DNA of 64,000 bases from Mycolicibacterium confluentis (GTDB lineage: Bacteria > Actinomycetota > Actinomycetes > Mycobacteriales > Mycobacteriaceae): contig NZ_AP022612.1 in NCBI RefSeq assembly GCF_010729895.1, forward strand, positions 2,418,001 through 2,482,000, written 5' to 3'. Below are positions 33,431 to 41,128 of this stretch, piece by piece. The position numbers and the translations under genes were made by a program. Numbering within the stretch: position 1 is the first letter of the stretch; each line of letters starts with the position of its first letter. The notes below the pieces were generated by a model that was given only the letters and a program-made list of their open reading frames with translations, made no database searches and was not told where the DNA came from.

Positions 33431-34176
33431 CGCGGTCCTGGAGTGTCGTCGAGAATGTCGAGGCCGAAGGCGCGGGCCAGATTACGCGGTTGCAGCACGG
33501 TCTCGGGGCTGTCGTGCAGCAGCACCGTGCGCATCAGCAGAATCGCCTCGTCGGCGAGTTCGGGCAGCGCGCGCAGGTCGTGAGTGGAGACGAGGATCGT
33601 CGTGCCGCCGCCCGCCAGATCACGCAGCAGGCCGCTGATCGTGGCCTCGCTGCGCTTGTCGACGCCGGCGAAGGGTTCGTCGAGCAGCAGCAGGTCGGCA
33701 CCCTGGGCGATGCACCGCGCCAGGAACGCGCGCTTGCGCTGCCCGCCGGAGAGCTGCCCGATCTGGCGGTGCTGCTGATCGACGAGTTCGACGCGCTCCA
33801 GCGCGTTGTCGACCGCTCGGTGGTCGCAGCGGCGGGCCCGCCGGGCAGGCCCCATATGGCCGTAACGGCCGGTGAGGACCACGTCGCGGACCGACAGCGG
33901 GAATCCCCAGTCGATGGCTTCGCTCTGCGGCATGTAGCCGACGCGCCCGGCTCGGCGCGCGTGCGCGGGATCCGCCCCGTGAATGCGCACCGTGCCACAG
34001 TGGGTGCGCAACAATCCCATCACCGCCTTGAACAGGGTGGATTTCCCCGACCCGTTCATTCCGACCAGTCCGCAGACCCGGCCGGGGTGCAGTGCCAACG
34101 AAACATCCTGCAGGGCGAGCACGGGTCCGTACTGCACGGTGACCGAATCGACCTGCAGCGCCGGGACAGTCGTCAC
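33427..34176 (-). CDS. Metal ABC transporter ATP-binding protein
   Basis: A 249-residue ABC ATPase of the ZnuC/MntA class. Walker A GMNGSGKST lies near residue 40, the Q-loop near 85 (YMPQSEAIDW, characteristic of Mn/Zn importers), signature LSGGQRKRAFLAR near 142 and Walker B LLLLDEPFAGVD near 166. It energises import with the permease at 32549 and the lipoprotein at 34173. The GTG start overlaps the stop of the binding-protein gene (GTGA), and its own stop overlaps the permease start in the same way. Confidence 0.95.
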   Translation of the reverse strand: MTTVPALQVDSVTVQYGPVLALQDVSLALHPGRVCGLVGMNGSGKSTLFKAVMGLLRTHCGTVRIHGADPAHARRAGRVGYMPQSEAIDWGFPLSVRDVVLTGRYGHMGPARRARRCDHRAVDNALERVELVDQQHRQIGQLSGGQRKRAFLARCIAQGADLLLLDEPFAGVDKRSEATISGLLRDLAGGGTTILVSTHDLRALPELADEAILLMRTVLLHDSPETVLQPRNLARAFGLDILDDTPGPR

Positions 34177-35111
34177 GATGTGTGGTCGGCGGTCAGCGCC
34201 GCCGCGATGGTTCCGGCGTCGTGGCGGATCAGGTCGAGGTAAGTCGGCACCGGTCCGTCAGCCTCGGAGAGCGAGTCGACGAACAGCACCCCGCCAAAGC
34301 GGGCTCCGGTGGCTTCGGCGACGCGCTGCATCGGTGCATCAGAGACCGTGGACTCACAGAACACGGCGGGTACGTCATGGGCTTTGACGAATTCGATGGT
34401 CGAGGCGATCTGCTGTGGCGTGGCCTGTTGCTCGGCGTTGACGGGCCAGATGTACTTCTCGGTCAACCCGGCATCACGCGCCAGATAGGAGAACGCCCCC
34501 TCACAGGTCACCAGGGCACGCTGCGAGGCCGGCAGGTCTTCCAATGCGGCGACGAGCTCGTCGTGGACCTGCCGGATCTGGGCGCGGTAGGCCGTGGCGT
34601 TGTCGCGATAGTCCTGGGCATGCTCGGGGTCGAGTTCGGCGAAGGCCTCCGCCATGTTGTCGGCGTAGATCTGGACGTTCAGCGGTGACATCCAGGCGTG
34701 TGGGTTCGGCAGACCGGCGTAGGCGTCTCCGGTGATGTCCAAGGGTTGCACCCCGTCACTGACCACCACATGGGGTACATCGAGGCCCTCCACGAACCGA
34801 CCGAACCAGGCCTCGAGGTTCAGGCCGTTGTCGAGGATCAGATCAGCGCCGGCGGCCTTCCTGATGTCTCCGGGTGTCGGTTCGTAGCCATGAATCTCCG
34901 CCCCCGGCTTGGTGATCGACTCCACCCTCAGGTGCTCCCCCGCGACGTGGGAGGCGATGTCGGCCAACACGGTGAACGTCGTCAACACCGTCGGTCGCTC
35001 TGCGTCGCCCGCGCCGCTGCCAGAGGAACAGGCCGTCAACGTCGCCGCGACACCGATGATGGCCATGGCCGTGGCCTTCCCGGTCCTGCACCGCCAACCG
35101 CCCAATCTCAC
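34173..35111 (-). CDS. Metal ABC transporter substrate-binding lipoprotein (ZnuA/MntA family)
   Basis: A 312-residue cluster A-I binding protein. The signal peptide ends in the lipobox LTAC (cysteine about residue 28), so it is a lipid-anchored extracytoplasmic protein. Metal-binding positions include a histidine in GAEIHGYEPTPGD near 75, another in GLPNPHAWMSP near 137, a glutamate in CEGAFSYLA near 205 and an aspartate in VLFVDSLSE near 285. The HHED-like set suits Mn2+ or Zn2+. GTG at 35111 has GGAGG six bases upstream, better than the in-frame TTG 35144 or GTG 35135. A palindrome at 35147-35164 lies in the promoter. Confidence 0.9.
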   Translation of the reverse strand: MRLGGWRCRTGKATAMAIIGVAATLTACSSGSGAGDAERPTVLTTFTVLADIASHVAGEHLRVESITKPGAEIHGYEPTPGDIRKAAGADLILDNGLNLEAWFGRFVEGLDVPHVVVSDGVQPLDITGDAYAGLPNPHAWMSPLNVQIYADNMAEAFAELDPEHAQDYRDNATAYRAQIRQVHDELVAALEDLPASQRALVTCEGAFSYLARDAGLTEKYIWPVNAEQQATPQQIASTIEFVKAHDVPAVFCESTVSDAPMQRVAEATGARFGGVLFVDSLSEADGPVPTYLDLIRHDAGTIAAALTADHTS

Positions 35112-35146
35112 CTGTCGCCTCCGAAGGGTCGTCACTTCGTCCAATG

Positions 35147-35164
35147 GTTTCGGATGACCGAAAC
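35147..35164. promoter_or_regulatory. Palindromic operator of the metal ABC importer
   Basis: GTTTCGGATGACCGAAAC at 35147-35164 has perfect 7-bp arms around a 4-bp centre, 36 bp before the start of the binding-protein gene. The layout suits a metal-dependent repressor of the DtxR/MntR or Fur/Zur class. Which metal is not readable from this site alone. Confidence 0.6.
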
Positions 35165-35292
35165 TACAGTATCGGACACTCGAATCAATTCCGGGTAGGT
35201 TCCAACTTCGGCCGACCTGCTCCTCCCCTGTCCATCGCCGTCCTGTTCACACCTGCCAGCGCTACACAGCCCCCCACACCCCTGGAGGTCCG

Positions 35293-35616
35293 ATGACTGG
35301 CAGCGTCGACACCCGCACGCAGATCATGAACGCGTTCAGCGATCAGCTCGCCGCGAGCGGCTACACCGGCATCTCGCTGATCGAGATTGCGCCGAGCAGG
35401 GCAGCGACAGGACGGGTAGTCGGCTACTCATGTGCTCCCGCACCTACGGGCGCACAGTGGGAACACGGGCACACCGCCGTGGTGGGAGGCATCCCGGTGC
35501 GGATCAGGTGCAGCGTCGAAACGAGTACGCATCGCGCTTCGACAGCACTGAGACAGCCGCGCACCACGGCGGTGGGCTCTACGCTGGCGGCTCGGTCAGC
35601 GCAACTGGCGGGTTGA
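35293..35616 (+). pseudogene. Truncated TetR regulator
   Basis: The frame starts with ATG at 35293 behind CTGGAGGT and encodes RTQIMNAFSDQLAASGYTGISLIEIA, the first two helices of a TetR DNA-binding domain. After about residue 34 similarity is lost and the remaining codons are serine/arginine/threonine-rich filler. The start region is intact, so this is a gene cut by a deletion whose endpoint is near 35395. The peptidase operon begins shortly afterwards. Confidence 0.6.
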
Positions 35617-35624
35617 GGGTGGCG

Positions 35625-37481
35625 ATGGCCGAACAGCTCACTGCCAACGGAGCTCGTGCACAGGAAATCTCCGAAAGCACCGGCCCCCGTGCGCGAACGC
35701 GTCAAGCACGTCCAGCATCGAAATTCGGGACCCGCCGCGCACTGCGGATCATCGCGCAGGACCCCAGCGTGCGGGGGCCGGACGGCAAGGTCGTCACCGC
35801 GCAGGTCAGCCTGCCCTGGGAGGACCTGATCGACGGCCCGATGGGATGCGCGGTCTACGTGATCGACTACGACGCTTCCGCCCGCGCCATGTACCGGCCC
35901 GCACAGCCTCCCGAGGACCTCACCACCGCGCCCACGTTCAGCGCCGACCTGCTCGACGACCCGAACTTCCACGCCGTCAATGCGTACGCCATCGTGATGC
36001 GCACGCTGTTGCGTTTCGAGTCCGCACTCGGCAGGCGCATTCCCTGGGGCATCCACGGTCATCAGATCAAGGTGGTGCCGCACGCCTTCGAAGTGGCCAA
36101 CGCCTACTATTCGCCGGATCTCGAGGCGATCGTGCTCGGCTACGTGCGTGGCGAGGATCCGGTGTACCTGTGTCTGTCACACGACGTGGTGGCCCACGAA
36201 ACCGCTCACGCACTTCTCGACGGGCTTCGCGACAAGTTCATGGCGCCCTCTTCGGCTGACCAGGCCGCTCTGCATGAGGCGTTCGCCGATATTGTCGCTC
36301 TGCTCTCGGTCTACTCCCTGCCCGAACTCGTCTGCCACCTCCTGACGCCCATCGTCGACTCGTCCTCGCCACCGTCGACGGCGCCCGAAGTGCCCGAAGG
36401 TTTCGTCGCCCGATCAGCACTGTCCTGGGACAATCTCGCTGGCAGTGCGCTGTTCGGCCTGGCCGAACAGATGCGGGCCAACGCCGGCGATGCGCGGGTC
36501 AACGCACTTCGTCGCTCGATTGCCATCCCTCCGTCCAAACGGATCCTGGCAGACCCGGAATTCGAAGAGGAGCACAGGCGCGGCGAGGTGTTCGTTGCCG
36601 GCGCGATGCGCGGCTTCCTCGCGGCCTGGGTCGCCCGAATCGAGCGGATGGCCGTGGGCGATCACGGTTTGGTGAGCATAGCGATGGCAGCCGAGCAGGG
36701 CGCCGACATCGCCGCGACCCTCCTGTCGATGGTGATCCGGGCCATCGACTACACGCCACCGATCCACATCAGCTTCGGGGATCTGCTGTCGGCCCTTCTC
36801 ACCGCCGACGCCGAGGTGCGCACCGACGACAGCCGATACGAACTGCGGCGTCATCTGCGCACCGCGATGGCCGACTACGGGATCACCCCGGCTTCCACGA
36901 CACGTACTGGGCTGTGGCGGCCACCGGCGAAGAAGTTGCAGCGCTCCGGGGTACACCTGGGTGCGCTGCAGACCGATCCCACTGAGATGTTCCGCCACAT
37001 CTGGAACAACCGCGACGTGCTGAACCTCAACCCCGAGGCCTACACCCGGGTCGCCAGCGTGCGGCCCTGCCTGCGCATCTCCCCCGATGACGGCGCCCAG
37101 ATCCACGAGACGGTCGTCGAATGCACCCAGTACCTGCGGCTCACGGGTGAGGAACTGCAGACCTACCACCTTCGGCCGCCGCCGGGGATGGGAGCAGACC
37201 AGACTGTGGCACTTGAGGGCGGCTCCACGTTGATTCTCGATGAGTACGGGGACCTGAAGTTCGAGGTGTCCAACCGAGTGCTGAGCCGCGACGCCCACGA
37301 GCGCGATATCGAGAAGTGGCAGCATCGCCTGGACTACATGTGGGAACGCGGTTACCTCGACGGCGCCAACCGCTCCTCGCAGCTGGCCTCCTTCCACTTG
37401 GAACGCACTCTGTTCGCAAGCGCAGAGTCCGCCGATGAGGCACGCCGCCAGCTGCGCTCGTCCGAGGAGGCGTGGACATGA
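35625..37481 (+). CDS. Gluzincin (thermolysin-like) zinc metallopeptidase
   Basis: A 618-residue protein without a signal peptide or membrane segment. The zinc motif HETAH is in SHDVVAHETAHALLDGL near residue 190, and the third ligand is in LHEAFADIVALLS about 30 residues later, the M4-like HExxH...E arrangement. The remaining 380 residues include a helical region and a C-terminal domain (ARMRPCLRISPDDGAQIHETV-like, near 480) that I do not recognise. ATG at 35625 follows GAGGGTGGCG. The next gene overlaps by ATGA. A cytoplasmic thermolysin-like peptidase coupled to an MBL protein is not a combination I know. Confidence 0.75.
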   Translation: MAEQLTANGARAQEISESTGPRARTRQARPASKFGTRRALRIIAQDPSVRGPDGKVVTAQVSLPWEDLIDGPMGCAVYVIDYDASARAMYRPAQPPEDLTTAPTFSADLLDDPNFHAVNAYAIVMRTLLRFESALGRRIPWGIHGHQIKVVPHAFEVANAYYSPDLEAIVLGYVRGEDPVYLCLSHDVVAHETAHALLDGLRDKFMAPSSADQAALHEAFADIVALLSVYSLPELVCHLLTPIVDSSSPPSTAPEVPEGFVARSALSWDNLAGSALFGLAEQMRANAGDARVNALRRSIAIPPSKRILADPEFEEEHRRGEVFVAGAMRGFLAAWVARIERMAVGDHGLVSIAMAAEQGADIAATLLSMVIRAIDYTPPIHISFGDLLSALLTADAEVRTDDSRYELRRHLRTAMADYGITPASTTRTGLWRPPAKKLQRSGVHLGALQTDPTEMFRHIWNNRDVLNLNPEAYTRVASVRPCLRISPDDGAQIHETVVECTQYLRLTGEELQTYHLRPPPGMGADQTVALEGGSTLILDEYGDLKFEVSNRVLSRDAHERDIEKWQHRLDYMWERGYLDGANRSSQLASFHLERTLFASAESADEARRQLRSSEEAWT

Positions 37482-38788
37482 CCGAGGTCGCCTCGGCCCG
37501 GTTGCGGGCCTACAACGTCGGATTCGGTGACTGCCTCCTGCTGACTTTGACCTACACCGACAATGATCGCCGCAGCATTCTGATCGACTTCGGCAGCACC
37601 CAGATGCCGCGCAGCGCCCCTCCGAGCCGGATGGCCGATGTCGCCGCCGACATCAGGACCCAGACCGATGGACACCTGGACATGGTGGTGGCCACCCACC
37701 GGCACGCCGACCACATCAGCGGGTTCGGCTCCGGACCGTCCGGCGACATCATCGAGGCACTGCGCCCCGGGGTCGTCGTGCAGCCCTGGACGGAGGCCCC
37801 GGATCTGGCGACCAACGCCACCGCTCCGCGGGGCACCCGGACACGCGACGCCATGCTGGCCGCCACGATGAACGAGATGCACTCCTTCGCGGCGGGCGCG
37901 CGCGCCGAAGGGCGTCGGCTCAAGCAGGGCAACGATTTTCCCGCGGTGGTGGCCGACAAGCTGGCGTTCCTCGGTGAGACCAACCTGAAGAACAAGGCGG
38001 CCGTCACCCGGCTGATGAAGATGGGTGCACGCGACGCGATCTACACGAAGTTCGGTGACGACCTCACCGACCCGACGCTGATCCCCGGCGTCAAGATCAG
38101 CGTCCTCGGGCCACCCACCCTGGCGCAGGCGCCATCGATCGCCCGTCAGGCCCGCACCGATGCCGATGAATTCTGGCATCTGGCCGGCGCCTGGGGTATG
38201 GCCGCGGCAACCGGTGACGCCTCCGGACTGGACCTGAACGCCGTTGTGGCGCCGCTCTTCCCGGATGCGGTCGTGGACCTGCCGAAAGAAGCCGAATGGC
38301 TGGTGCCCCGGATCAACCGTGCCTACGTCAGCGGCATGATGTCGCTGCTGCGGGTGATGGACGGAGTGCTCAACAACACCAGCGTCATCCTGCTGATACA
38401 GATCGCGGGCACCCGGCTTCTGTTCCCCGGTGACGCTCAGATCGAAAACTGGTCCTACGCACTGTTCGACGCCCCCAACAGCGAGGCCATTCGCGCCGAA
38501 CTGGCCGACACCCACCTCTACAAGGTCGGCCACCACGGCAGCCTGAACGCCACTCCCAAGACACTGTGGAATCACTTCGAGCACCGCAGCACCAACGGGC
38601 GAGATCCCCGGCGATTGATCTCCGTGGTCTCGACGCTGGCCGGCAAACACGGCACCCCACAGAGTCGCACCGAGGTGCCGCGAAAGACGCTGCTGGCCGA
38701 ACTCGAGGCGAAATCCGAGTTCCACTCCACCCAGGACCACAGTGCGGCGAAGCGACCGTGGGTGGATGTCGACGTTCCCATCTACTGA
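37478..38788 (+). CDS. MBL fold hydrolase (ComEC/Rec2-like), peptidase partner
   Basis: A 436-residue metallo-beta-lactamase-fold protein. It begins LRAYNVGFGDCLLLTL, the ComEC-type opening strand with GFGD. The metal motif is ATHRHADHISG near residue 76, a later ligand aspartate is in LLFPGDAQIENW near 314, and a histidine pair in YKVGHHGSLNATP near 350. This GHHGSxNA motif is typical of the ComEC-like group, which acts on phosphodiesters or nucleic acids. No transmembrane segments. It overlaps the peptidase stop by ATGA, so the two are made together. Confidence 0.85.
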   Translation: MTEVASARLRAYNVGFGDCLLLTLTYTDNDRRSILIDFGSTQMPRSAPPSRMADVAADIRTQTDGHLDMVVATHRHADHISGFGSGPSGDIIEALRPGVVVQPWTEAPDLATNATAPRGTRTRDAMLAATMNEMHSFAAGARAEGRRLKQGNDFPAVVADKLAFLGETNLKNKAAVTRLMKMGARDAIYTKFGDDLTDPTLIPGVKISVLGPPTLAQAPSIARQARTDADEFWHLAGAWGMAAATGDASGLDLNAVVAPLFPDAVVDLPKEAEWLVPRINRAYVSGMMSLLRVMDGVLNNTSVILLIQIAGTRLLFPGDAQIENWSYALFDAPNSEAIRAELADTHLYKVGHHGSLNATPKTLWNHFEHRSTNGRDPRRLISVVSTLAGKHGTPQSRTEVPRKTLLAELEAKSEFHSTQDHSAAKRPWVDVDVPIY

Positions 38789-38835
38789 CCCCGTCGCAGT
38801 CGGGCGGTGGGACCGCGTGAACGCGCGGAATCCGG

Positions 38836-39606
38836 CTACCAACTCCCGTCGGTGACGGGGGTGGGGCCGGCACCACTGATCGTGACCACGGTCTTCGGAT
38901 CGACGGGCACGAACGGATCCTCCTCAACCCCAAGCTTTTCGCCGACACTGGTGACCTTCGCCAGAATCTTCGACGGTGCGAGGTCCTTGGCGTCCGCGTC
39001 GTAGTAGTCGAACCACGGCAGACCGGCGCGCACGTATTCGTCTCGGTCCACGGGCGGCCCGGCAGGCTCGCGTGCGGCGTGCCATGCCGCGAGCGCCTCC
39101 TCGGTCAGACCGACGGCACGCAGCTGCACTCCACCATGGGTCTCCTCCCCCGTCACCTGACCTTCGACTGTGGCGCCGGACCCGAGCGGCACGGCGACGA
39201 ACTGGCGGATGAAGCCGTCCCCGGAATTGATTCCGTCCAGCCACGGCTGCTCGGGCAGTGCGACGTAGTTCTGCGGATCACCGATCAGATGGTCGATCCA
39301 CGGCAGGCCGCTGACCGCGCACACCTTGCCGACGCCGATCTGCAGGGCGGCGGGTTCGGGAGCGTCGAACGACAGCCACATCGCCTCGCGCTGGTAGATC
39401 GGCAGCATGACTCCGCCACGCGACAGCCACTCGGGCGGAGCGGTGTCCGGGTAGTCCGAGACGCGCCGCAGTGGGAACTCCCCCAGGCCGGGCGGAAGCG
39501 GATGTACCCCCGTCTCGGGGATTCGCAGGGTCCGCTGGAACGACACCGTCGCCGGTCCCAGCCCCAACTGGTCCTGGACGATCTCCACCACTGTCTTGCC
39601 CGTCAT
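38836..39606 (-). CDS. Conserved hypothetical protein
   Basis: A 256-residue soluble protein of no recognised family. It contains YQREAMWLSFDAPEPAALQIG near residue 90 and ALPEQPWLDGINSGDGFIRQF near 140, regions with many aromatic residues that look conserved in style. The C-terminal half has an acidic, repeat-free composition. ATG at 39606 follows GGAGGTAGTC, a strong ribosome site. It is convergent with the MBL gene at 37478 and divergent from the cutinase. Confidence 0.6.
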   Translation of the reverse strand: MTGKTVVEIVQDQLGLGPATVSFQRTLRIPETGVHPLPPGLGEFPLRRVSDYPDTAPPEWLSRGGVMLPIYQREAMWLSFDAPEPAALQIGVGKVCAVSGLPWIDHLIGDPQNYVALPEQPWLDGINSGDGFIRQFVAVPLGSGATVEGQVTGEETHGGVQLRAVGLTEEALAAWHAAREPAGPPVDRDEYVRAGLPWFDYYDADAKDLAPSKILAKVTSVGEKLGVEEDPFVPVDPKTVVTISGAGPTPVTDGSW

Positions 39607-39768
39607 GACTACCTCCATCTCGGCGTGTTGCCGATATCTGTAGCAGCACGCTCCGACAGGACCGAAACTGTGCCTGACCAGGGCGGTTCGGCTCCAGCGG
39701 GCTGATCCCCGACACCGAGATCGGCATTTCTGACCCGGCCGAACCGACGTCAGCCCTACGCTGACCGT

Positions 39769-39784
39769 GTTGCCAGATGGCAAC
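39769..39784. promoter_or_regulatory. Palindrome in the cutinase 5' region
   Basis: GTTGCCAGATGGCAAC at 39769-39784 has perfect 7-bp arms with a 2-bp centre. It is 63 bp before the cutinase start. A second inverted pair, CGGTTCGG at 39684-39691 and CCGAACCG at 39739-39746, lies farther up in the same 241-bp divergent gap. Confidence 0.4.
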
Positions 39785-39847
39785 CGCCGATCGACGCGTG
39801 GGGACTCGACGGTCGGCGCCGCACGACGTCGCAATGGGGGGACGGAA

Positions 39848-40567
39848 GTGGTTGCTGTTGTCGGATTGGTCCCGCGTCTGCTGGCGGCCATGGGCTTGTT
39901 GTTGTTCCCCCTGTCCGTGACGCCGACCGCATCGGCGGACCCGTGCCCCGACATCGGAGTGGCCTTCGCGCGAGGCACCGCGGAACAGCCCGGACCGGGT
40001 GCGGCGGGCCAACGATTCATCGACTCGCTCAGGGCTCAGGCGTTCCCGCGCACCGTGGGCATGTACGGCGTCAACTATCCCGCCAGCGCCAATTTCGCGG
40101 CTGGCCCGGCGTTCACTATGAACGTCGTCGACGGTGTGCGGGACGAAGCCAACCATGTGCGGGGCGTCGTGTCCGTCTGCCCGCAGACCCAGATGGTGCT
40201 CGGCGGATACTCCCAGGGCGCCGCGGTGACGGCGCTCGTCACCTCGGGCATCGTGCCGGCCGGGGTGAGCCCCGAGGCCCTCCCGCCTCCGTTGCCGCCG
40301 GACGTCGCCGACAACGTGGTCGCGGTGGTGCTCTTCGGTAAACCGGCCGGACCGGCGCTGCCGAAGTATGGCGTGCCCGCGCTCGATGTCGGACCCGTGT
40401 ACGCGGGGAGAGCTCAGGAGCTGTGTGCACCCGGTGACACGGTGTGCTCCGGCGGCTTCGGCCCGGGGTCTGGCACCGCGCACGTGCAGTACGCGGTCAA
40501 CGGGATGGCCGATCAGGCAGCTGCTTTCGCGGTCAGTCGGCTCGTGGCGTTGCCTGCGCCGGTGTGA
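39848..40567 (+). CDS. Secreted cutinase family esterase
   Basis: A 239-residue secreted serine esterase of the cutinase (Culp) family. The signal peptide covers about residues 1-30 (hydrophobic LLAAMGLLLFPLSVTPTASA, cleaved after ASA). The mature protein starts DPCPDIGVAFARGTAEQPG. The nucleophile is in LGGYSQGAAV near residue 122, the acid in CAPGDTVC near 203 and the histidine in GTAHVQY near 218. Four cysteines fit the two disulfides of the family. GTG at 39848 has GGGGGACGGAA upstream; a longer frame to 39767 adds a non-signal-like stretch. Confidence 0.9.
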   Translation: MVAVVGLVPRLLAAMGLLLFPLSVTPTASADPCPDIGVAFARGTAEQPGPGAAGQRFIDSLRAQAFPRTVGMYGVNYPASANFAAGPAFTMNVVDGVRDEANHVRGVVSVCPQTQMVLGGYSQGAAVTALVTSGIVPAGVSPEALPPPLPPDVADNVVAVVLFGKPAGPALPKYGVPALDVGPVYAGRAQELCAPGDTVCSGGFGPGSGTAHVQYAVNGMADQAAAFAVSRLVALPAPV

Positions 40568-40590
40568 TCCGAGAAGCGGCGGCTGCTCAA

Positions 40591-41100
40591 CTAGCTTCTC
40601 CAGTCCTCGACAACGATGCGCCACCGCTCCCCCAACTCGTCAGCGAGCCGCTGCAGGGCGCGGGTCAGGCACAGTGTCCCGCGGGCTGAGCCGCCGTCGA
40701 GTATCGGTGAGACGATGACACCGTCCACGACGCCAAGCCGCGCCAGGTCCGCCAGATAGGATCCCAGCCCGGCATGCGTACCGTAGTAACGCAGTCGATT
40801 CTGTAACTCTGACGACTCCGCATGCTCGACAGGCACCAACTTCTGGGACGAGGCGCAGGCCGCCTCCGCCAAGCCGACGTGCAGATCCAGCAACGACAGG
40901 CGCGGTGACGTGTGTTTGATTCGCTCAGCGATCACATACGCACGGCCCAAATGCGGCGCATAGATGACCGACGCCGGACGCCGGACGCCTTGGACGTACA
41001 CATCTTCAGGCTGGTGGCCCAAGCTGCTCGCAGCGAACCCGGCTGGCCTGCCCTGCTGAGCGATGATCACCGTGAATATCAGCTCCGGCCTGTATGACAT
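40591..41100 (-). CDS. Hypothetical protein at the end of the importer operon
   Basis: A 169-residue soluble protein with no family I recognise. It has VIYAPHLGRAYVIAERIKH near residue 45 and helical stretches such as LLDLHVGLAEAACASS. A longer frame starts at 41160 inside the ATPase gene; I prefer the ATG at 41100, which follows AAGACAGG. It lies 28 bp after the ABC ATPase and may be transcribed with it. The function cannot be inferred. Confidence 0.5.
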   Translation of the reverse strand: MSYRPELIFTVIIAQQGRPAGFAASSLGHQPEDVYVQGVRRPASVIYAPHLGRAYVIAERIKHTSPRLSLLDLHVGLAEAACASSQKLVPVEHAESSELQNRLRYYGTHAGLGSYLADLARLGVVDGVIVSPILDGGSARGTLCLTRALQRLADELGERWRIVVEDWRS

Positions 41101-41128
41101 GGCCTGTCTTGGGCTGGAGTGCTGTGCG

